Below, piece by piece: positions 27,827-37,464 of a stretch of 59,803 nt of DNA; the first letter of the stretch is position 1, and each line of letters starts with the position of its first letter. This stretch comes from a virus. The translations under genes were made by a program, and so were the position numbers. The notes below the pieces were generated by a model that saw only the letters and a list, made by a program, of their open reading frames with translations, was not told where the DNA came from and searched no databases. The stretch spans positions 1 through 59,803 of the IMG/VR virus record IMGVR_UViG_3300008261_000020; one strand, 5' to 3'.

Positions 27827-28585
27827 TTATTGTTGCTGACTAAATGTTGGTTGTTCATGCTGCTCTTGTGCAACACCAAATTGTACAGGAGCCATCTCTC
27901 TTATAGACACACCTGCATATTGTAATATTTTCATAACTAATTTATACTCATCCTCAATTGGAACCTCAAAGTCTTGATAGTCAAGTTGAGATTGGTCAAA
28001 TACAGGCTCGCCACTTCCAAGAGTAATATAGGTCCACTTAGGGTCTTTAGGATACCTGAAGTACTGTGCATCAACCTCATTAGGCAAGTTGATTGTAGAC
28101 GGATAAACAGTCATCACACCACCCTCTTGAATGTATGCAGGATATGTTTCTGTTGGAGCCGTAAGAAGAGAGTTGTTCAACATGGTTATTTTGCTGTGAT
28201 TAACCTTCTCAGCCTCTCCCATAAAAGTTCTTGTTATTCCTGATGCATCATAACAAAGAACTTTATTAATCATATAATAATCGTATCCTGTTGTAGATAC
28301 AGATGGAACATAATATCTATTTTGCCCAACAGCTACTTGAGATAAAGAAGACGTGACAGAGAATATCTCTATCGCCTCTTCTAAAACTTTTTTTAAGTCT
28401 GCATATTGGGTTCCCGACATGCGGGCATTTTCCATATTTATAATCTTATTGTATGAGGAAAAGTACTCCTCAAAAAATTCCATCTGTGCTTGTTTTGCAT
28501 ACAAATTAAAATCAGATGGAGATATATATCCATAGTTATTTTTATTCAAAATAGATAATACCGTATTTCTAACTGAATTAATCAT
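27827..28585 (-). CDS. connector/ring protein-like (252 aa)
   Basis: 252 residues. The start (NSVRNTVLSILNKNNYGYIS then PSDFNLYAKQAQMEFFEEYF) and the C-terminal Gln-rich tail (EQHEQPTFSQQQ) match the type of head-tail connector protein found beside the capsid genes of crAss-like phages. First gene of a sub-block after a strong terminator-like hairpin at 28611-28640. Confidence 0.65.
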   Translation of the reverse strand: MINSVRNTVLSILNKNNYGYISPSDFNLYAKQAQMEFFEEYFSSYNKIINMENARMSGTQYADLKKVLEEAIEIFSVTSSLSQVAVGQNRYYVPSVSTTGYDYYMINKVLCYDASGITRTFMGEAEKVNHSKITMLNNSLLTAPTETYPAYIQEGGVMTVYPSTINLPNEVDAQYFRYPKDPKWTYITLGSGEPVFDQSQLDYQDFEVPIEDEYKLVMKILQYAGVSIREMAPVQFGVAQEQHEQPTFSQQQ

Positions 28586-28610
28586 CTACGTTCTTTTTAC
28601 AAAGATAAAT

Positions 28611-28640
28611 AAAAAAAAGGAGGGTACAGAAGTACCCCCC
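28611..28640 (-). terminator. intrinsic terminator downstream of the 248-aa gene
   Basis: On the minus strand GGGTAC-TTCT-GTACCC (plus-strand 28622-28637) is extended by two further pairs and followed by eight U residues (28611-28618), a textbook intrinsic terminator. Confidence 0.8.
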
Positions 28641-28667
28641 GGACTTTAAACCATGAGACTACATAAT

Positions 28668-29414
28668 CTAAGATATGCTGTTTTCTAACATTTTTAAAGC
28701 ATCAATACCCTCATCAGTCCTTAAATAATTAGCCACTGAGAAGTATGGGTCTTCCCCATAAGGTACAGTAAGCATCTTCTTTTTATTTGATACCGTGTTG
28801 AACCACACCTCTTTGCGACCATTCCTAAACGTCAATAACTTGTTTTCAAAGAATACATGAACATTAGACTGAACCTTAAGCATTGGGTCGTTTAGCATAT
28901 TTAAAAACCCTTTAGGGTCTTTTTTAGCATAAATAAGTACATCCCTTTTTAATTCTGCTGTGGTATACCTTGACGGGTCTTTACCAAAAAGAACTCTTGA
29001 AACTATTTCAAGTTGTTCTATACTAAGCTGACGGGCTTCAACCAATGCATCTACTTCAGCAGTAAGATTCTCAACCTCTTTTGTAGCATCTTTTTCATAA
29101 TCAACCTCAACAAAGGTTCTCCCATTTAAAGGGTGATAATGAAGAAACTGCTGTAATACAGGGTTTGTTCTTTGAACTCTAAGAAATCCATTTTCAAATA
29201 TAATAGGCTCCACAATAGCGTTACCATCTTGCTCATCCTCGAAAGGAGACTTTTGATTGATGGCATACCTAAGAGGTCTATTTACGTTATTCTCTTCATC
29301 AAACCAAAGAAGAGGGTATCTTTTATTATTTCGTGATGGAAGTGTGTAAGATAATGGAGCTGCTTCTCCTTTAAGTTTATATATCTTATCCGTTGATAAC
29401 AAATTCTTTTTCAT
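28668..29414 (-). CDS. hypothetical head-associated protein (248 aa)
   Basis: 248 residues with N-terminal beta-rich part (LPSRNNKRYPLLWFDEENNV), a central helical section (about 105-175) and YFSVANYLRTDEGIDALKML at the end. It sits between the major capsid gene and the connector genes and is bounded by terminator-like hairpins on both sides. This is where crAss-like phages encode auxiliary capsid proteins. Role inferred from position only. Confidence 0.6.
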   Translation of the reverse strand: MKKNLLSTDKIYKLKGEAAPLSYTLPSRNNKRYPLLWFDEENNVNRPLRYAINQKSPFEDEQDGNAIVEPIIFENGFLRVQRTNPVLQQFLHYHPLNGRTFVEVDYEKDATKEVENLTAEVDALVEARQLSIEQLEIVSRVLFGKDPSRYTTAELKRDVLIYAKKDPKGFLNMLNDPMLKVQSNVHVFFENKLLTFRNGRKEVWFNTVSNKKKMLTVPYGEDPYFSVANYLRTDEGIDALKMLENSIS

Positions 29415-29430
29415 TTTATATAATTTGATT

Positions 29431-29470
29431 TAATTAAAAAATAAGGAGAGTGTCTTTAAAGACACTCCCC
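29431..29470 (-). terminator. terminator downstream of the major capsid gene, built on a near-palindrome copy
   Basis: The hairpin AGTGTC-TTTAAA-GACACT (29449-29466), extended by G-C pairs to GG...CC (29445-29470), is followed on the minus strand by a U-rich run (29431-29444) and on the plus strand by six T. The core is a TTTAAA-centred version of the 16-bp palindrome, so at least this copy very probably works as RNA. Confidence 0.75.
29450..29465. repeat. 16-bp palindrome (TTTAAA centre), copy 4
   Basis: GTGTCTTTAAAGACAC, a perfect palindrome, between the capsid and the 248-residue protein genes and at the core of the terminator hairpin. Confidence 0.8.
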
Positions 29471-29480
29471 TTTTTTATAT

Positions 29481-30902
29481 TTATGAACCGTAGCGGAACA
29501 ACACGAAGTTGTTAGCACCAAGAGTACATACGCAACGCTCAGAAAGGAAGTTAACCTCCATTGCATCGAGGTCGCTTGTTTGAGCACCTCCGGCAGAACC
29601 TGTAATCCAAGTCTTATACCTTCTGTCTTCTGTTTCAGAAGCACGGTATCTAACATGAAGGAATGGTCTCTTAGCATTCTTGCCAAGGATTTGGTCGTAC
29701 ACGGTTGTTGAACCTGCAGGAACCAAAAGACCTGTTACAGTACCTGAAGCAGAAGCTCCTGTTGGAAGACCACCACGCATAGTTGGGTCATTCAAGTATT
29801 TCCAATCAGACTTGTAGAAGTCATAACCCCTACGGAACCCTGTAAATCCAAGGTTAAGAGCCATGTCCTTATCGTTTTGGAAAAGACCATAAGAAGTACC
29901 ACCTGTACCGTAGCTGTTTTGAGCAGCAAGCATATCATCAATGTCAAAGCTGAACTGACGATTAACGAAGATTACGTTCTCTTCGATAGAACCTTGCTTG
30001 TCAAGACGAGAGATGATAGCATCGAAGTCAACCAATGTAGTTGGGTTACCGCCACCCCATACGTTACCACGGTCGTTAACAACGTAGAAGATACCTTCTG
30101 AACCTTTGTTACCGTAGATTGGGTTTAGGGCAGAGTTAGCAACACCTGAACCTGACTCAGCAGGAACAGCCTCAATCATTGCAGTCTCAAGATAATCCTC
30201 GAAACGAAGACGAGTTTCGTGCTCACTCTTTAGATACCAAAGATAACCTGTAGCACCATTCTCAGTTGTGATTTCAACCCAACCAATCTGTGCCATATCA
30301 GAACCGCTTACAGCGTATTTATCTTTGATGATGATTGGAGAGTTATCAAAAAACTCATCTTGAGCTTCAAGAGAACCAATCATTCCTACAGTTCCTTTTT
30401 TGAATTCAGAACCATAAATCCAAACAGAAAGTGTTGCACTAACTGCATAAGCTTGACCACCTGCTTCGTAGAAAGCAACATCAAACTCATTAGTTGTTAA
30501 ATCTACTGATGTTACGATACCCTTGTTAGATATACCTGTAGCATTATCAGAGATGTAAACTGTCTGTCCTGCACGGATAGCAATAGCTGTAACACCTGCA
30601 TCATTAACAGTGATTGTAGCTGAGTCATCACCTGCAACACCTGTTGTAGAACAATCTACATACTTAGTGTGAAGACGACCTTGTTCAGCCCACTTAATCA
30701 TGTCTGAGTTAGAAGGCATTTCAGCACCAACCAAACGAAGGAAAGATGCTACTGTACGATTACCATAACGCTCGAACTCCTTCTCGTAAGTATCAGGAAG
30801 ATACTGATTCAAGAAGTTAAAGTTGGTAATATAGTTTGTTGACAATGGGACCTGCTCCGCACTTGGCTGAAGCTGATACCCGGGATTTGGTAAAACTGCC
30901 AT
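29481..30902 (-). CDS. major capsid protein (crAss-like type)
   Basis: 473 residues. The N-terminus (YEKEFERYGNRTVASFLRLV then GAEMPSNSDMIKWAEQGRLH) resembles crAss-like major capsid proteins, which have the HK97 fold. A beta-rich insertion (about 85-165) carries Gly/Ala/Val repeats. RPFLHVRYRASETEDRRYKTW near the C-terminus fits the A-domain region. Neighbours are a scaffold-like gene (upstream) and a terminator (downstream), the usual head-gene order. Confidence 0.8.
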   Translation of the reverse strand: MAVLPNPGYQLQPSAEQVPLSTNYITNFNFLNQYLPDTYEKEFERYGNRTVASFLRLVGAEMPSNSDMIKWAEQGRLHTKYVDCSTTGVAGDDSATITVNDAGVTAIAIRAGQTVYISDNATGISNKGIVTSVDLTTNEFDVAFYEAGGQAYAVSATLSVWIYGSEFKKGTVGMIGSLEAQDEFFDNSPIIIKDKYAVSGSDMAQIGWVEITTENGATGYLWYLKSEHETRLRFEDYLETAMIEAVPAESGSGVANSALNPIYGNKGSEGIFYVVNDRGNVWGGGNPTTLVDFDAIISRLDKQGSIEENVIFVNRQFSFDIDDMLAAQNSYGTGGTSYGLFQNDKDMALNLGFTGFRRGYDFYKSDWKYLNDPTMRGGLPTGASASGTVTGLLVPAGSTTVYDQILGKNAKRPFLHVRYRASETEDRRYKTWITGSAGGAQTSDLDAMEVNFLSERCVCTLGANNFVLFRYGS

Positions 30903-30922
30903 TTTCTTTAATTTTTAAATTG

Positions 30923-32008
30923 TTATATTTTTTTTATACTTCGTATTTTCAGACTCCTTCCTGAGTCCGGTGTCACCGATTTCACCTGCATTCCTCCCTT
31001 ATTAATAACCTCAGGTGTTCTACGTTCTGACATATTTATATTTTTTGTCTTACGCATAACATCGTCAGTTGCATCTGCTAATCCTTGTTCATAAAAGAAC
31101 TTAGCAAATTTTTCAGGGTTCATAGCTATTGACAAAGACTTATGGTATCCTGCAGCATCTTTAATCAAGCCATTGTCATCCAAAAACTTACCTATAAAGT
31201 TCATTGGATTTGATTGTGCTTTCTTTAGTTCTGCAGAGTCACCGGGAGAAAAAGTAATCTTCTTGTCGTTAAGATTGAATTCAAAACCTTTAAAGTCTTT
31301 ACTAAAGACCTCGTCTGATTTTTGCTCAAACCATTTACGCTTACGGTCATTCTCCTCCTGTATCGTCTTTGACTGTTGGATGTATTGCTTATAAGCCTCA
31401 TATTCTTCCTTTTCACTTTCAGAGATGCCTATCCCGCTTGACTCAAGCGGCAGCTTATACTTCTCCTTTTGTTCAGTAAAGAACTTTTTAGCTTCAGCAA
31501 TAACCTTCTTCTTTGCTATTTTTACTTTTTTGATTTTTGACTCATCATCGATATCTTCATCGTATCTGTAGTCATCCATCAAAGCCTCAATGTCGTCTTC
31601 GTCAAGACCAACTTGAGTAACAGCAAGATATTCTTTTAAAAGACTATCAGGCTCCATAGTTTCAAAGTCCTTCTTCAACTTGAGGAAGTCTTCAAATCCA
31701 CGACCTGTTTCTTTTTTATATTTCATATAAGCGGCTACATCTTCAGGGAGCGGCTCGCTCTCTTTACGTTCAGCCATCAATTCATCAAATGAACTGATTT
31801 GCTTATTATATCTTTTACCAATATATGAAAGAACTTTATCTTCACTTAACTCTTCTTCAAGAGGTTCTTGCACAGGTTCTTGTACAGTTTCCTGTACATA
31901 TTCTTGCACATTATTAATTTCTTCTTCATGCTTTTGAAGTAGTTCCTTTTCTACTTCTTGAACACTTTTTGGTTCAATCGTTTCAATTGCCCTTACTTTA
32001 ATTTCCAT
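30923..32008 (-). CDS. scaffold-like capsid assembly protein
   Basis: 361 residues, very rich in Glu, Lys and Asp and mostly helical, with a repetitive N-terminal part (QEYVQETVQEPVQEPLEEEL, about 36-55). The C-terminal region (NPEKFAKFFYEQGLADATDD, then basic SLKIRSIKKI) resembles a capsid-binding end. The composition and the location between portal and capsid genes are typical of scaffold proteins. No protease motif seen. Confidence 0.65.
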   Translation of the reverse strand: MEIKVRAIETIEPKSVQEVEKELLQKHEEEINNVQEYVQETVQEPVQEPLEEELSEDKVLSYIGKRYNKQISSFDELMAERKESEPLPEDVAAYMKYKKETGRGFEDFLKLKKDFETMEPDSLLKEYLAVTQVGLDEDDIEALMDDYRYDEDIDDESKIKKVKIAKKKVIAEAKKFFTEQKEKYKLPLESSGIGISESEKEEYEAYKQYIQQSKTIQEENDRKRKWFEQKSDEVFSKDFKGFEFNLNDKKITFSPGDSAELKKAQSNPMNFIGKFLDDNGLIKDAAGYHKSLSIAMNPEKFAKFFYEQGLADATDDVMRKTKNINMSERRTPEVINKGGMQVKSVTPDSGRSLKIRSIKKI

Positions 32009-32029
32009 TTAATTAAATTTAATTTGTTA

Positions 32030-32037
32030 CAAAATTA
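32030..32037 (-). promoter_or_regulatory. possible -7 box for the scaffold/capsid genes
   Basis: TAATTTTG on the minus strand fits the Bacteroidota TAnnTTTG -7 box, 21 nt upstream of the scaffold gene ATG. No clear -33 element is seen, so this is tentative. Confidence 0.35.
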
Positions 32038-32056
32038 TACAAAAAATAATTAACTT

Positions 32057-34492
32057 TTATCGTGGCTCAAATTCAGCCATATCAAATCCATCCAAACTAT
32101 CTTCATTAGATTCAAAATTCATTGGAGGTAAATTATTTTTTCTTTGATTTATTAATTTAGATTGCTCAGTATTTTGCTGACTTATTCTTTTAGCTTTTGC
32201 TTTCTCTTTCATATCATCCCTTGAGGTAACTGCAGACTGTTCAATTCCTGCAAGTTGCATGCTGTAATTAAACTCTTCAGCCATTAACATCCTCTTAAGA
32301 TTTGCTTCGTTCTTCATCTTCTCAATTTCAAATGCAATCTCAGCTTGTTTAAGTTGCATCTTAGACTGTGTTTCTGTTTGTAACTTTTGCATAGCTACTT
32401 GTGCCGCCAACTCTTGAGACTTCAATTGTTGTTGTGCAATCATTGCCTGCTTTTGCATTGCCATCTTTTCTTCCCTATCCTGCTTTTTCACCCTCTTCAT
32501 TTTGAGTAATTGATTGGCAAGTTTAAGGTTTTTAATCTCACGAATGTCAATTGCATCTTCAAGATTAATGTCACCCTTGGATAAAGCCATTTGTATGTTG
32601 GCTTCAAGTTGTGCCTTCTGCTCTTCATCAGGAGAAATCTCTATGAAAATACCAAAGTCATATATGTATAAGTCTTTAATCTCTTCAAGTATTGATACAT
32701 TGTATTTACCAATCTTGTTTGCAAAGTCATCTTTGAAGTCAGCATACTGCAATATGTCACCAACTCTATATGTTAAAGCCTCAGCCAATGACCTATAAAT
32801 ATATAATCCTCCCTCAAGGATATGACGAGTTGCTGTATTAGAGTTAAGTGCTGCAAGTTTTTGCACACCAACCAATGAATTGGGGTCAGGCATAGAGCCA
32901 TCCCTTGCTTCATTAAGTCCTGTTACAGACCTAATCATGTCCATGTAATGATTATAGTTAGCTATAAGCATTTGAGTCTTGCTTGCTCCTGAGTTAGACG
33001 TAAGCTGCTGAATAGGAACTCTTGCATTATTAAACTCACCATCTTGCGTATAACTACGTCCAATTACACTACCTGTTTGGAAATAAAGACGCAATGCATC
33101 TTCAGGATTATAAGCTTGACCTGTACCCAAGTCAACCTCATTAAGTCCATCAGCATCAATGAATACCCCGTCAGGAACTGTACGAGCAATAACTTGTTGA
33201 AGCTTAAGATGAGTCAATTGAATTAGGTCTGCAAATGGAACCATTCTTCTAACTAAAGATTCTATAACACCCTTATACATTCTTGGTGCTACAGCAACAT
33301 AGTTTGGAAGTGCATGCTGTGATGCAGACTTTGGTCTAACCATATTCTCAGCCAACTCCCACTTAAGTAGAATATTGGTTCCCATGACCATAACACCATC
33401 ATACCATACATCAATGGTCTTCTCAATCTTTTCAAAATTACCTTCCTGCATCATTTCAACAGGAGGATTAAAGGTATCGTCTTTAGGAATTATACGAGTT
33501 CCACCATTCTCAAGAATCTTCTTCTTGTAGACCATCTTCTTGGTGGTCTTATAGTTGAAGTACAATAAAGTACATGTGTCCCTATAAAACAAACTGTTTT
33601 CGTAAAAACGAGCTACGTTATAATAATCATACCAACTCTGAGAATACATTGAAATTTCTTGCAACTGCTCTCTTGTTAGAGTTGGGTCTATCTTCATTAA
33701 CTCTGTTATTGGAAGTGTCTTAATCTCACCCCAATAAAAACAATCTTGGAAGAATGGGTCTTCTGTATAGCTATATACAATGTTTGCAGGGTCTACGTAT
33801 GACACTTGAACTCCTGCACCCGGAAGAAACTCATGCTTTGCAACACCAATACCAATAACAGTTAAGTCGTAGTCAATTCTTTTACGAGTGTCTTGGTAGT
33901 GATTCTCATCAAATATTGTATTGATAGCTTCCTCTTCAGCTATTTCAATTGCAGGCTTATAGTTAAGCTGCATATATAAAGACAATTCTTCATCAGTCTC
34001 AGGCAATTCTTCAGGGTCCATTATAAATGGATTGACTCCTGTCTCTTGCTGTATTGTAGAAAGAACATCCTTCGCAGCCATTTGACCCTCAAGCATGTCT
34101 TGATACTTGCTTCTCTTTGCTTGAGACATTGCATCTTGTGAATAAGCCTTAACCTTAAAGAGTCTGTCAGACATACCATTAACTACAATGTCTACAAACT
34201 TAGGAAGGATAGGAACAGGGGTCCAATCAAGATTTAAGTAAGACAGGTCTCCGTCTATAGCAAGTTCATTCTTGTACTTCTCTACAGACTGCTCACCTCT
34301 TGCATACAAACGCAGTCTATTAAAGTCTCTCCACTGAGAATAATACCTACATTGATTGCCGTCTTTTCTAAACCATTCGTATTGGATGGCTTGACCAACT
34401 TGAAGTCCAAAAGCATCAGAAGCCTTTTCGCTATCTGAAACAAATTGACCGGGGAAGCCGGTAGCTGATATGTTAACTACTACATCTTTCAT
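32057..34492 (-). CDS. portal protein
   Basis: 811 residues. NQCRYYSQWRDFNRLRLYAR (about 46-65) and WTPVPILPKFVDIVVNGMSD (about 91-110) match the large portal proteins of crAss-like and flavobacterial podoviruses. The C-terminal 150 residues form a long Gln/Lys/Met-rich helical barrel-like region (MQKQAMIAQQQLKSQELAAQ). It would form the dodecameric DNA entry ring at one capsid vertex. Its ATG overlaps the terminase stop by 4 nt. Confidence 0.8.
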   Translation of the reverse strand: MKDVVVNISATGFPGQFVSDSEKASDAFGLQVGQAIQYEWFRKDGNQCRYYSQWRDFNRLRLYARGEQSVEKYKNELAIDGDLSYLNLDWTPVPILPKFVDIVVNGMSDRLFKVKAYSQDAMSQAKRSKYQDMLEGQMAAKDVLSTIQQETGVNPFIMDPEELPETDEELSLYMQLNYKPAIEIAEEEAINTIFDENHYQDTRKRIDYDLTVIGIGVAKHEFLPGAGVQVSYVDPANIVYSYTEDPFFQDCFYWGEIKTLPITELMKIDPTLTREQLQEISMYSQSWYDYYNVARFYENSLFYRDTCTLLYFNYKTTKKMVYKKKILENGGTRIIPKDDTFNPPVEMMQEGNFEKIEKTIDVWYDGVMVMGTNILLKWELAENMVRPKSASQHALPNYVAVAPRMYKGVIESLVRRMVPFADLIQLTHLKLQQVIARTVPDGVFIDADGLNEVDLGTGQAYNPEDALRLYFQTGSVIGRSYTQDGEFNNARVPIQQLTSNSGASKTQMLIANYNHYMDMIRSVTGLNEARDGSMPDPNSLVGVQKLAALNSNTATRHILEGGLYIYRSLAEALTYRVGDILQYADFKDDFANKIGKYNVSILEEIKDLYIYDFGIFIEISPDEEQKAQLEANIQMALSKGDINLEDAIDIREIKNLKLANQLLKMKRVKKQDREEKMAMQKQAMIAQQQLKSQELAAQVAMQKLQTETQSKMQLKQAEIAFEIEKMKNEANLKRMLMAEEFNYSMQLAGIEQSAVTSRDDMKEKAKAKRISQQNTEQSKLINQRKNNLPPMNFESNEDSLDGFDMAEFEPR

Positions 34493-36735
34493 CTAATAAG
34501 TTGACTTGTACTGCCACTATTACTATACCTTGCGAAATTAATACTTATTTTTGATTCTTTTTTCTCAGGTAAATATACGTGTTTTTGATTTGCCATTATC
34601 GCCAAGCCCGAACTAATTGAAGCATCGAACTTTGTTCTGTCGTTTATATCGAACTTAGCCCAATCCTCAAGCGTTCTTGTAAAGGGCATAGTTCCCATCT
34701 CATCGGGGTCCCTATAAGTACCCGCTAAGTCCATTCCTATATATTTCTCAATGTAAGACTCAATAGCAGATGCGTGTGCCTGCTTAACATCTTCAGAAGA
34801 GTTTGGTATACCGCCAAGCTCACGCTCAGTCTTAGTAAGTTTTGAGTAATGTTTGTCGGGTCTGTTCATGCAAAATGCCCTATATCCCCTGTTCTTAAAG
34901 TGATACAATAGCCTTGGCTTATTGTTCTCTACAAGTATTGGCATGCCATAAAACACACAAGCCATAAGCACTTCCTCAAAAAATATCTCAGCAGTCTGAG
35001 GTCGAGCTACATACTCAAGGAAGAATTGATTTACGGGAGCCTCCTCCATGTGATACTTGGTCATACCGTGAAGCGAACCATTAGAACCCCTTCCTCCAAC
35101 GACAGCAGATATATCGTAAGAGTCGCATCCAAAGGTACCAAGGTGTTCATTGCCGGGATACTTCATGCCGTTTCGGGTGCTTACACTATTTTGTATTTTA
35201 CTGTTAGGTATCCAACTCACTAAAAACCTGCCCCTACTGTCAGGAGTCCATACTACCTTTGAGTCCTTTTCTCCATCCTTCCAATGGAATGAACCCCTTG
35301 TTACATGCTGCTCTTTTATCAATGAGTCATTGTAGTCAATCTGTTGATATATCTTGGTTAGATTAAATAAAGAAGACTTGCTCTCGTCCCTAAAAGCATG
35401 GCTTTCTGTACGAGGAAACTGTCTATAGAATTCATTTAATGCATCTGAATCATTCTTTAACGATTCAACCTCAGCCTCCCAATAGTCTATAGCACCATTG
35501 GTTATTATATTACCATCGACTCCCCTTATAGGAGATTGAGGCTTTCTATATACGGGCATTCCATGTATATCTATAAACCCTTCCATGTTCCATTCCATTG
35601 GAATAAAAAGGGAATACATGCCACTCTTGGTCTGTCCATTAGCATTTCGTGAATCAAGACGTGAGTCTTCATAAAGCTTCTTGTAGTTATCACCACCTTT
35701 GCTTAATGCATTTGACGTAGACCCCATCATACACTTGCCAATAATCTTACTACCCAACCTAAGACAAGTCTTAGTAACTCGCCAATTGTTTAATATGTTG
35801 TTTGGCTTAACCCACTTGGCACTCTCGTCATGAGCCAAGAACAATAACTTCTCTCCATCGTATGAGTTTTCTTCAGTATTTTTCCAATCTATTGTAGTAT
35901 CAAGACCTTTAACCTCTTCATTATCAACATCATACATATTCTTTTTTGTTATCTTTGATGCGGGAACCCTATACGCAAGCTCGGTCTTTGGCTTGTCCAT
36001 ACCATCCATAACGGGTCTAAAGAAAAAAGGCAACCTACTATTTATAGGAACAACCTTATCTGTAAACATTTTCTTCGCATCAGCACCCGTCTTTGATAGT
36101 ATGCCTACACGAGCATCCTTTGCAAGCGTGCCTATGTTCACGCACTCTGATGATGACATGAATGAAAATCCCGAACGTCTTATCTTCAGGTATATCATCC
36201 CAAAGCATCTTGGGTCAGCCTTGCATGCCTCCCAAAATATAAAGAATATTCTATTTGCTTCCCTGTAATCAGGATACCCTATGTCAATACTCGACCATTG
36301 CAGGTACATCCAATGAGACCCCGTTATGTAAGTAGGGACTCCATTGTTCATAAACCAAAAACCTTGTTCCCTATAGTCAAACTGTTTTTCAATGTAGTCA
36401 ACCCACTTGTCCTTAAATTCAGCAGGCATATCATTCCATTGGAATATAGATTGAATCCTATCTAACTCTTTAGGTGTTGATTCTCTCTGCCAATACTGTT
36501 CAGAGTCTTTAGAGTGTCTTTGAAGACACTCACTTGGTGCAAGCGGAAGTGCAATATATAGTCCTGAAATGTTTACAACCTCACCTATTTGACCCGTCTT
36601 AGATATAACGACCATATCATACTGTTCATTATATCCATACTTCCAAGACCGCACATTGTTTTTCTTTCCAATGGCTGTCTTTGGGATATAGTCTTTAACT
36701 ATTCTATATATACTATTTTGACCTTCGTTCTGCAA
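34489..36735 (-). CDS. terL: terminase large subunit
   Basis: 748 residues. The ATPase domain shows a variant Walker A (KIRRSGFSFMSS, about 191), Walker B (LLFLAHDES, about 302) and coupling motif (MMGSTSNAL, about 346). The nuclease domain starts near LGTFGCDSYDIS (about 540; acidic residue of the RNase H-like site) and includes a later acidic site near DVKQAHASAIESYI. It packages DNA into proheads through the portal encoded next to it. A near-palindrome copy is embedded near residue 70 and reads CLQRHS, a frame different from other copies. Confidence 0.85.
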   Translation of the reverse strand: MQNEGQNSIYRIVKDYIPKTAIGKKNNVRSWKYGYNEQYDMVVISKTGQIGEVVNISGLYIALPLAPSECLQRHSKDSEQYWQRESTPKELDRIQSIFQWNDMPAEFKDKWVDYIEKQFDYREQGFWFMNNGVPTYITGSHWMYLQWSSIDIGYPDYREANRIFFIFWEACKADPRCFGMIYLKIRRSGFSFMSSSECVNIGTLAKDARVGILSKTGADAKKMFTDKVVPINSRLPFFFRPVMDGMDKPKTELAYRVPASKITKKNMYDVDNEEVKGLDTTIDWKNTEENSYDGEKLLFLAHDESAKWVKPNNILNNWRVTKTCLRLGSKIIGKCMMGSTSNALSKGGDNYKKLYEDSRLDSRNANGQTKSGMYSLFIPMEWNMEGFIDIHGMPVYRKPQSPIRGVDGNIITNGAIDYWEAEVESLKNDSDALNEFYRQFPRTESHAFRDESKSSLFNLTKIYQQIDYNDSLIKEQHVTRGSFHWKDGEKDSKVVWTPDSRGRFLVSWIPNSKIQNSVSTRNGMKYPGNEHLGTFGCDSYDISAVVGGRGSNGSLHGMTKYHMEEAPVNQFFLEYVARPQTAEIFFEEVLMACVFYGMPILVENNKPRLLYHFKNRGYRAFCMNRPDKHYSKLTKTERELGGIPNSSEDVKQAHASAIESYIEKYIGMDLAGTYRDPDEMGTMPFTRTLEDWAKFDINDRTKFDASISSGLAIMANQKHVYLPEKKESKISINFARYSNSGSTSQLIR
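36514..36529 (+). repeat. 16-bp near-palindrome, copy 5
   Basis: GTGTCTTTGAAGACAC inside the terminase gene. The minus-strand sense reads CLQRHS, a third reading frame relative to VSSKT and VFEDT, showing that DNA and not peptide is conserved. One more pair on each side (GA...TC) extends the dyad. Confidence 0.85.
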
Positions 36736-36991
36736 ATCCTTGTTTTGTATCTGTTCTCTTAACTCCGTTATCTATCATGTCAAGGCTTTCCTTCTCTGCA
36801 TCAATACGGTTAAGTATTTCAAATGCATCAAAGATGGCAAGCTTCTTTGTAGCAGCAGCATTCTTTAGTCTATCTGCCGCAAGCTCATCATCAGGGTCAG
36901 GCTTAATAATGTCTTCCTTTGCAACCTTTATAAGTTGCTCAACAGCCTGTCTGCCCGCCTCTATTATTCTAAGCTTTATGTCCCTACTCAT
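36713..36991 (-). CDS. putative terminase small subunit or terminase-associated protein
   Basis: 92 residues, helical. It lies directly upstream of the large terminase and overlaps it by 23 nt, where the small subunit usually lies. KLAIFDAFEILNRIDAEKES is a clear amphipathic helix. No helix-turn-helix is obvious, so assignment rests on position. Confidence 0.5.
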   Translation of the reverse strand: MSRDIKLRIIEAGRQAVEQLIKVAKEDIIKPDPDDELAADRLKNAAATKKLAIFDAFEILNRIDAEKESLDMIDNGVKRTDTKQGFAERRSK

Positions 36992-37464
36992 TTGTCTTTC
37001 TTTAGAAATGCAACCTGTATTAAACGACTTAAATCTCCTTCACCAAAGTTTTCGTATATGTTACGAGAGTGTGGTAATGCAGAATCAAAAATAAGCATCC
37101 TATTAAATCTTGAGTAAGCAACAAACGCAGGTTTCATGTCGTGGTCATAAATTGTTGTGCCATCTTCAGGCGGAGCCTTTTCACTCAAATATAGAATAGC
37201 CGTTAAGTCTCCCATCATCTCATCGGTATGTACAAAGTTTGGCTCCTCTTGTCCCTTTGGAGACTTCCTAATAAAGTTCCAAACTACCTTATACTCAGGA
37301 AAAAAGTCATTTACGTATAAAGCAAACTCATCATTGTGGTCTCTTGGTTGAATGTTTTTAAATACATTAGCCCCATCATATATGTCCACAAACTCATTGT
37401 CGAGTATGTCTTGAACGTACTGTTCGGGGAATTGAATTACATTGTCTGATAAAATTAGATTCAT
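36988..37464 (-). CDS. 2-oxoglutarate/Fe(II)-dependent oxygenase-like protein
   Basis: 158 residues. The double-stranded beta-helix pattern is visible: FVHTDEMMGDLTAILYLSE (HxD iron ligands, about 77-79), GTTIYDH, a distal HSR (third His ligand, about 132) and RLIQVAF (Arg for 2-oxoglutarate, about 147). Such phage oxygenases hydroxylate proteins or nucleic acids; the substrate here is unknown. ATGA-type overlaps with both neighbours place it in the packaging operon. Confidence 0.75.
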   Translation of the reverse strand: MNLILSDNVIQFPEQYVQDILDNEFVDIYDGANVFKNIQPRDHNDEFALYVNDFFPEYKVVWNFIRKSPKGQEEPNFVHTDEMMGDLTAILYLSEKAPPEDGTTIYDHDMKPAFVAYSRFNRMLIFDSALPHSRNIYENFGEGDLSRLIQVAFLKKDK

